In this document: positions 57,671-64,000 of the stretch, piece after piece
Layout: each line of letters begins with the position of its first letter
Position numbering within the stretch: the first letter of the stretch is position 1
Assembly (NCBI RefSeq): GCF_026230105.1
Contig: NC_079484.1
Location: 5,471,805 to 5,535,804 of the forward strand
From: Diorhabda sublineata
Taxonomy: Eukaryota > Arthropoda > Insecta > Coleoptera > Chrysomelidae
DNA length: 64,000 nt
Direction of reading: 5' to 3'
The notes under the pieces: generated by a model
Told to the model about the DNA's origin: nothing
Database searches by the model: none
Seen by the model: only the letters and a program-made list of their open reading frames with translations
Made by a program: the position numbers and the translations under genes

Positions 57671-57784
57671 GAAATAATTTCGATTGTTTTAGACCTGGGG
57701 TTGTTTTATATGTTTCTGATTCCTTCTCGGTTTCTCGTTTTCTTACTTGTTTATTACCATTTTTTAATATAACTGTTACTCTTT

Positions 57785-57967
57785 TACAATTTTCTTTCAC
57801 TGATAGTAGGAAATGATAAACTGGAAAGAGTATTAGATTTCACATACTCGGGTGTACACTGTACAGCTAACCAAGGATGGAAACGAAAACTGAGAGATCA
57901 GAAGGAGAATCAACCAGGCAAATAAGACATATACTATACCCTCCTGCAAATATATAGATCTAGAAAA
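57785..57967 (+). pseudogene. LINE thumb-region relic, left of the hairpin element
   Basis: Reads KLERVLDFTYSGVHC and ANQGWKRKLR near 57818-57890 (family 'xxExVxxFxYLGxxxTxxxxWxxEIxxRI'), then QANKTYTIPSCKYIDLE-like codons to the edge. The next motif resumes on the far side of the hairpin at 59329, so this LINE was cut by that insertion. Confidence 0.62.
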
Positions 57968-57973
57968 GTACAT

Positions 57974-59324
57974 GGTCCTTCACGACGAGCTGTATCGATA
58001 TGTATATGGGAAAGTACTGCGACTAGTATTCTAAAAATTTCCTTGTATAGGTTTTCCGAAATGCTCGTTTCAGCTAAAATAATTTCAATTTTCGGAAATT
58101 TCCGGTTATAGCAAAAGTGGACCCAAACTTCGTTATTTTAAACGGAGTGCTATGGTTTTTATTAAATTTTGGAATCTACGCGAAATTTCAATATAACTTT
58201 ATATAAGGCATAATATGCCTAAAGTCCACCATTTTTTGATTATTTCACATTTTCAAAATTTTTGGAAACATGCAGCCCTCCACTAAAAAAATTATATTTC
58301 TAAGTTTAGGTGAGTCAGGTCTAATATTTTTGAGATTTGGACAAATAACACTTACAGCTTTCAAAATCTGTGAAAACCTTGACAAAAATTTATATAGGGT
58401 GTTCAGAAAATGGTACCGATTTTCGCTATTGAAAAACTTCGAAAACTTTACCATTGGATTCAACGCTTTAAATTAAGGGGACTTCGTTAGTAAATTCATA
58501 TATCTCAAATTAACAGTTTCTGTAGAAACTTGAAAAACTGCAATTTTCATGATTTTTAATTGTCGGTTGTATGGAGCGACCAAAAAAAAACTAACATATC
58601 AACAGACAATGAAAACAGCTTGACGTTAGCTTTTTTTAGTAGTCGCTCCATACAACCGACAATTAAAAATAATGAAAATTTCAGTTATTTCAAGTTTCTA
58701 CAAAAACCGTTACTTTGAGATATATGAATTTATTAACGAAGTCCCCTTAATTTAAAGCGTAGAATCCAATGGTAAAGAGAAAAATGGGAGTTGCCATTTG
58801 AAAAAATTAAGTTTCCGAAGTTTTTAGATAGTCAATTTTCTGAACACCCTATATAAATGTTTGTCAATGTTATCATAGATTTTTATAGCTGTAAGTGTTA
58901 TTTGTCCAAATTCCAAAAAAGTAGACCTGACTCACCTAAACTTCGAAGTTTTTAAATAGCGAGATTCGGTACCATTTTCTGAACACCCTATATAAATTAT
59001 TGTCAAGGTTTTCACAGATTTTGAAAGCTGTAAGTGTTATTTGTCCAGATACCGAAAATATTAGACCTGATTAAACTTAGAAATATAATTTTTTTAGTGG
59101 AGGGCTGCATGTGTCCAAAAATTTCCAAAATGTGAAATAATCCAAAAATGGTGGACTTCAGGCATACGATGCCTTATATAAGGTTATATAGAAATTTCGC
59201 TTAAATAACCATAGAATTACTTTTAAAATGATTTGTGGCCACTTCCGATGCAAGTAAATTTTCAGAATACTAGTCGCAGTACTTTCCCATATGCATATCG
59301 ATTCAGTTCATCGTGATGGACCCT
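57974..59324. mobile_element. 1.35-kb foldback (hairpin) element
   Basis: Two arms are long near-perfect reverse complements: left 57974-58595, right 58625-59324, with a loop of about 29 nt (58596-58624). Paired checkpoints include GGTCC..CACGACGAGCTG with its complement at 59301-59323; AAAGTACTGCGACTAGTATTC with 59264-59284; CATGCAGCCCTCCACTAAAA with 59095-59112; and AATTGTCGGTTGTATGGAGCG with 58643-58664. GTACAT at 57968-57973 and 59325-59330 looks like a 6-bp target duplication, and the flanks rejoin into a LINE reading frame. The arms have no transposase; frames on both strands at 58245-58476 are shadows. If transcribed through, it would fold into a very long dsRNA. Confidence 0.88.
58816..59080. 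repeat. Duplication inside the right arm of the hairpin
   Basis: Two adjacent units of about 133 bp each contain GAACACCCTATATAAAT, then GCTGTAAGTGTTATTTGTCC, then a TAGACCTGA word (58845 onward and 58984 onward). The left arm holds the unit only once (about 58290-58440). The duplication therefore arose after, or independently of, arm formation. Confidence 0.8.
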
Positions 59325-59328
59325 GTAC

Positions 59329-59470
59329 ATATAAACCCTAAACTCCAAATATACAAGACCTATAGTAACGTACGGTTGTGAAATGTGGGTCTGAATACAA
59401 AAAATGACAGATTACATAAATACTTTTGGAAGGAAGATAATTTTTGTGAGAATGTAGCATATAGCTCCAG
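59329..59470 (+). pseudogene. LINE relic, right of the hairpin element
   Basis: Reads KYTRPIVTYGCEMW (59355-59395), then MTDYINTFGRKI near 59405-59440. This is the 'LYKTxIRPVxTYGxExWxLxxxxxxxLxxFERKILRxI' block of LINE proteins. Placed after 57785-57967 it gives the expected domain order with no gap beyond the hairpin. A TGA follows MWV. Confidence 0.75.
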
Positions 59471-59489
59471 ATATGATGAGTTACAAGTT

Positions 59490-59620
59490 ATATAACAAGA
59501 CCAAGACCTGCTAAAGGCTTGCAAAACCAAGACCAAGACCGAGTGTGCAAGACCAAGACCGAGTTGTGTAAGATTTATGCAAGATCAAGACGAAGACTCT
59601 TGCGGTCTTGTTTTTTTTTT
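59490..59620. repeat. AAGACCAAGACC-rich degenerate repeat
   Basis: The word CAAGACCAAGACC occurs repeatedly, with GAGTGTGCAAG and GAGTTGTGTAAG between copies. A related block with AAAACCAAGACAAATACCACG is at 60170-60240. They may be the two ends of one unidentified element. Confidence 0.5.
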
Positions 59621-59629
59621 CATTTACAC

Positions 59630-61650
59630 AATAATAATCCAAATTAATTCTCACAAAATATGTAATTTTTGCTCAAAATATCATAAAAGCAAATTGAATT
59701 TTTAATAATTTTTATAAAAATTTGTTGATATCAAAGTAATAAAATAAGTGTACCATGCTAAAATTAGGATTTTGTAAACCCATTTAAAATTGAGGGTTGT
59801 CGGTCGATTTATGGGGGTAGTTAACTCTTCAACGGAATTTTCTGATTATTTTATTTCATCATATTAAAGATACCTACATTACAGATTTACATATAAATTT
59901 TTTTTAAAATAGTTAATTCCTATTATTTTTTATAATAAATCAGAAATTAATTTTACAATAGATATCAGAGAGATTCGACCATGGATAAAAATGGTTTTAA
60001 TTTCATTCAAAAAACATCTTAAGCAAAATCAATTACGTACTATTCCAAAAATATACATTCCACATCCCGTACGGGCGTCATTGGTGCAGATAATATATTC
60101 TCGTTTTTATATTTTGATATAAATTGCTTTAATGAGCTAGTTTTGTATACTTATAGGATCACATATGTGGCTGCAAAACCAAGACAAATACCACGCGTGC
60201 CTAAGACCAATACACCGATTAAGCCGGTCTCTGTCTTGCATATTTGCTCATCAATAACAGAAAATTATTTAAATCCAGTTTGGAGGGGCGTATGCCAAGT
60301 GGAATATTTCGAAAAATGTGACCGGAGGAAAACATAATCAATGTTTTAAAGCTACGTAACTGGAAAAGGGCAATTCTGAATACGTACAACTGGGGAATAA
60401 AACCCATGTAGTACCATAGAATAAGTTTATTGATAGTTGGAAGATCTCCACCACTTGATACATTCGCTCGTCGTCCATAATATTAGAATTTGGTTTTGTG
60501 GTTCTACTATTGATGTAACTTCCTGACACACTTTTTTAGTTAAAAAATCTTACCAAATTAAAAACGATTATTAGTAATTATGTGAAGGTTATTTATATGG
60601 AAATTATTGTGTTACTCACATTTCTTATCATTTTGAATTTATCTAAATTTATATTGTTTTGTTTGGAATTTAAAACATTTTTTATCGTTATAACATTCCC
60701 GACTATTAGAATAAATACTGAAACAATTCGATTTATTTTTTAGGTTGTGTCCCTCCCCTCTTTATCGCACAATTTCAAATTTTTAAAATGTATTTCAATT
60801 CACTCACTTCAGGGTATTGTGGAAATAAATAAATAGATAACATCGCTAAAATTCTTATTTTCAATACACCGAGTACAACAACACCAGAAATATTTTCTTG
60901 CATATATCTAATTAGCATCCATTTTGATAATTTGGATCAATTAAGCATTGTCTTTAGTCCACTTCTAGCCTACAATTTGTCAACTAATTTCCAATTACAA
61001 AACAAAGTTTTCCAATAACACAACAAACCCATTGTTAATTTTGAAAAAAATCTAACCTAGTTTCTTTGTGTACCGATAAGTGGGTAGGTGCAAATTTTCT
61101 TATTATATTTACGTTTATTTCTTTATTCTCATAAGTTCAGAGCAAAATTTCTTTCTTCCTTATTGACACATTCATTACCGTTCATACTTTTTAGTAAAAT
61201 GACCTTAAAACACTCGCACAATAGAAGTTATTCATTCGTTTAAAACTATCCGCGGCTTCCGGTAAGAGTAAAACCAATATTACGATGTGTAATGATAAAT
61301 TTTGGAAAAATTCAACGCCGACACATTCCATATTAAAGGCGGGTTTGACTACATTAAGGTTATTACTAGTCGGTGCACCAGGAAGTAAAGTTTCACATGA
61401 AAGACTCCGATAAATATTCATCGTATATTTTTTTGTGTATAAGTGTTGATATAATTCTTAATTTACATATTTTTTGTTTACTTTTCTCCCATCGAATCGA
61501 ACACGTCTTGAATTTGTATACAATATTATGTACGTTGATGATAATATTTTTATCTTGAAATAAACTTCTTCATAGATAGCTATCCTAAATTGCTCTATGT
61601 TCATAAATAAACTTTGAATAGCCAAACAAACATGAAATAATAAAAATCAC
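59630..61650. other. AT-rich DNA, no gene recognised
   Basis: The AAGACC-like block at 60170-60240 is the only repeat noticed. Frames of 61-76 codons at 60143-60337, 60219-60529 (minus) and 61191-61421 (minus) have no recognisable domain. Confidence 0.4.
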
Positions 61651-61659
61651 AAAGGGATT

Positions 61660-61860
61660 AGTTTCAAGGAGAGGATCGACCACCAATATGAAGAGGAATA
61701 AGAACAGCGTACATTCTATCTTCATTGCTTTTTAATTTGTACTCTGAAGAGTAGTTCGCAATCCACCTCTCAGGAAAAGATGCAGAGGCAGCTTCGGAAT
61801 TAACAGATCGACAGATCTCCAAGAAGTAGAAGAAGAAAAAGAAGACAAGAACTAGAGAGG
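61660..61860 (+). pseudogene. LINE fragment, reverse transcriptase motif joined to a GAA-rich tail
   Basis: Reads RTAYILSSLLFNLYSEE (61698-61750), an altered 'RQGCILSPLLFNLYSEE' motif. It then leads directly into CGACAGATCTCCAAG and a GTAGAAGAAGAAAAAGAAG tail (61825-61845). The large part between RT and tail is deleted. Both the motif and the GAAGAA tail agree with the antisense relic at 21820-22390, so they may be one family. Confidence 0.65.
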
Positions 61861-61869
61861 CTCGTGGAG

Positions 61870-62320
61870 GGACGAAACCTGAGACAAAACCAGACCAGAA
61901 ATTTGGTAGATAAACTGTGTTCTATGAAACGTCAAGTTGTAGCCTTCCTCGAAGAAAAATGATTTAATTCGATTAAGGAGGATAGTCCGGGCTATTAAGG
62001 AACTCCGAATTCTATTAACATGCATCGATTTTAACGAAATTTTAACAGCATGTAGGGGATACCTCAAAAATCAAAATCTACCTTACACAAGTGTGTGCTT
62101 TTACACGAGGGGTGAGTTGGGGACGAAAGTTTTCATGTTGAAAATAACCACGGAAATGGAGGTCTAAATTTTACACAAAACATGTAAAAAGCATTTTATT
62201 TGAAAACTAATAGTTTTTTTGTTATGCGCGATTGAAAAACTCAATTTTTCTTGATAAAAACCACGTTTTAAATTGATTCTTCATGAATATTTTTATCAGA
62301 AAAAGTGTAAGAAACAAAAA
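61870..62320. other. AT-rich DNA, no gene recognised
   Basis: The 71-codon minus-strand frame at 61852-62067 shows no recognisable domain. Confidence 0.38.
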
Positions 62321-62328
62321 TGGAACTT

Positions 62329-62715
62329 GGGTGGATTGAGTTGAAATTCTAGTGAAGTCTTAACTATGGTAAGATTCAACTGGAAAAAATCAACAAGTCT
62401 CTAGCTGAACCATTATGGGAAATACTTATGCACAAATATCGATATGAAACATACAAATATTCAAAAAATTATATCTACCAAACTAATGGGAGGATTGAGT
62501 TGAAATTCTAGTGAAGTCTTAATTATGGTAAGGTTTAACTGGAAAAAAATCAACAAGTCTCTAGCTGAACCATTATGGGAAATACTTATGCACAAATATC
62601 GAATGAAACATACCAATATTCAAAAAATTATATCTGACAAACCAATGGGTGGATTGAATTGAAATTCTAAATAAGTCTAGAAGAAGGTATAACTGGAAAA
62701 AATCAACAAGTTATG
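62329..62715. repeat. Tandem repeat, period about 159 bp, about 2.4 copies
   Basis: Unit starts at 62329, 62488 and 62647. Shared words are GGATTGAGTTGAAATTCTAG, CTAGCTGAACCATTATGGG and AAATACTTATGCACAAATATC. The first two units are over 90 percent alike; the third is truncated and has lost about 25 bp. It could be the edge of a satellite or an internal TE repeat. Confidence 0.85.
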
Positions 62716-62989
62716 TTTAAAGTCGGAAAATCATTGTCGACATTTTTAAAAATTTCTCTTTTTTTCAAAATTTCTCAAACACACAAAACTCGGTATTTTC
62801 TCAACGAATATTTTGCATTTCCCAACTTTTTTGTAACTTCTAAAACAACATAGATATGACCTTATAAATGTACCCTTACGTTAAAGAAATTTAAAACGTT
62901 TATAAACTTATAGGTTATAAAATTCCTTATAAATCCACGATAATTTGCTTGAAAATTAACCCCAAAGTTTTCCAAAAGAAAGAGAGTTC

Positions 62990-63450
62990 ATTAATAGAAA
63001 AAATGTGATTATTTTCTCGTTCTATTTGAAAAACTGAAAAAGCTTCTATGCCATTATAAAAATATGATACATCTTTAGAGCCAAAATGTTGATATACCGC
63101 CTGTTTAAGTCTCTGTTATATATTTTAGCTTTCAACTGGGTCTTCAGCTTGCGAATAAAAAATTGTCGGACAAAGCCAGATCAGGGCTATATAGTGGGTG
63201 TTCAATCTCTGTGAAGCTACATTCGTATACAGAGTCTATGGAAGCTAAGAAGTGTGGAATGGAGGATTATCCTGAAGCAAGCTGACATCTCGGTTGATTG
63301 AATCTCTTTTGGAAATTGAATCATAGTTTTATCATACAATTGATTGGATTACACTGTCTTAGTCCTCGCGACAAAGTAACGGTCACTTAGAACAATTTAA
63401 CTAATGTTTAATGAGTAATGAAGTAGTCGTAAGGACTTTCCGCACATGGG
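62990..63450 (-). pseudogene. Decayed mariner transposase, C-terminal part
   Basis: The minus strand reads LLQDNPPFHTS (63255-63295, second catalytic aspartate, family 'LLxDNAxPHxA'), then FTEIEHPLYSPDLALSDNFL followed by F (63155-63220), carrying the third catalytic aspartate in SPDLALSDNFLF. LKQAVYQHFGSKDVSYFYNG then IEAF (63045-63110) matches 'AVxxWFxSKDxxFFxxGIxxL'. The C-terminal block keeps one frame for over 40 codons, but frameshifts separate it from the catalytic part. Upstream N-terminal parts and termini are not seen. Confidence 0.82.
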
Positions 63451-63459
63451 TCATTTTCT

Positions 63460-64000
63460 TATGATTATCATCCCCAACAAACAACTTAGATCAATTTTTA
63501 ATTGTTGAAAATGATGGATACAAGTAACCTCCATTAAGTTTTTGTTGGTGTTAATACTTCTTTCGCCAAAAATTTTATAACAGCGCGAGATATTTTTCGA
63601 AACAACTTTAGTGAGTTATGGTTCGAGCTCTATTATAATAAAATAGATCGAAGCGGTAAATTGAAACTTTGTGAAAAGATTGTTGAGACTTGTAACAGAC
63701 GGGTGCATTAAGATTTTGACTATTTCAGAGCTCATGGAACGGACTACGTATATCTCAAAACAAACTCTTGGTGGCATATCCCTTTGTTCTGTCAAGGTCT
63801 TCAAGTGTCAGTACACAATTAGACTAGTTGATAACAGTTGGCATTATTTTCGACTGTTTAAGACACTTAGACATACTTGGCAACGTTGCGAATTATTTAT
63901 CCGATACTCAATTCAGTACACAGATACACGCTATTGTTTTTGACCCTAGAAATCATCAATAAAAGATGATGTATTACTGTTGAGACTTGATATGTTTCTC
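63460..64000. other. AT-rich DNA at the right edge, no gene recognised
   Basis: A 90-codon plus-strand frame at 63671-63943 and an overlapping minus-strand frame have no recognisable domain. Confidence 0.38.

Noticed and set aside
58245..58476. Overlapping open frames on both strands
   Set aside because: They lie within one arm of the hairpin element and have no domain; openness on both strands is a by-product of composition.
63671..63943. 90-codon frame as a host gene
   Set aside because: No recognisable domain, no start context or splice pattern, and an overlapping antisense frame of similar quality.
1..64000. CRISPR arrays, operons or a bacterial defence system
   Set aside because: No regularly spaced short repeats and no tightly packed co-directional genes; everything identifiable is eukaryotic TE DNA.

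Overview
This window looks like non-genic nuclear DNA from an insect. It is AT-rich, I found no host exon series I could defend, and the longest open frame is 132 codons with no recognisable domain. Nearly everything identifiable is decayed transposable-element (TE) DNA: mariner/Tc1, piggyBac, Tigger/pogo and Helitron DNA transposons, several LINE (non-LTR) lineages, and Penelope-like retroelements. Two short runs of the arthropod telomere motif TTAGG (37214-37241, and as CCTAA at 48298-48330) support an arthropod source. I cannot name the species. All family calls come from translating by eye and recognising conserved motifs; no database was searched.

Layout. 1-13 kb: a mariner deletion derivative with perfect 26-bp inverted termini (1295-1759), a mariner remnant (3660-4290), a Penelope-type GIY-YIG domain (5301-5600), a possible Tigger tail (5860-6280), a Tc1 tail (9060-9493) and a piggyBac N-terminal piece (9840-10430) lying between two ends of another DNA element. 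13-30 kb: an unexplained GC-rich island (13090-13400), a long LINE reverse-transcriptase relic (17960-19385), an antisense LINE 3' end (21820-22390), a possible Helitron piece, a mariner helix-turn-helix piece, a piggyBac C-terminal piece (26280-26770) and a jockey-like scrap. 30-42 kb: a hammerhead-ribozyme-like motif (30155-30201), a Tigger relic, two Helitron helicase relics (one ending in a canonical CTAG terminus at 33840), an antisense mariner, and a 743-bp sequence present twice. The second copy (39557-40300) has a polyadenylation signal, an A-run and a 17-bp target-site duplication, so it is a processed retrocopy. 42-64 kb: two further ribozyme-like motifs beside or inside an antisense mariner, a terminal-inverted-repeat element nested in a LINE (50644-51381), another such element (54405-54905), two antisense LINE C-terminal pieces of the RNase-H-bearing type, a 1.35-kb near-perfect hairpin (57974-59324) inserted cleanly into a LINE, a 159-bp tandem repeat (62329-62715) and a last antisense mariner.

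No genes here work together as a pathway. The organisation is a nested insertion record: LINE relics host younger DNA elements, and a mariner relic hosts a ribozyme-bearing terminal sequence. The observations most worth pursuing are the hammerhead-like motifs, the giant hairpin (a natural source of long double-stranded RNA if transcribed) and the processed retrocopy. I found no CRISPR array, operon, rRNA or convincing tRNA gene, and nothing prokaryotic.
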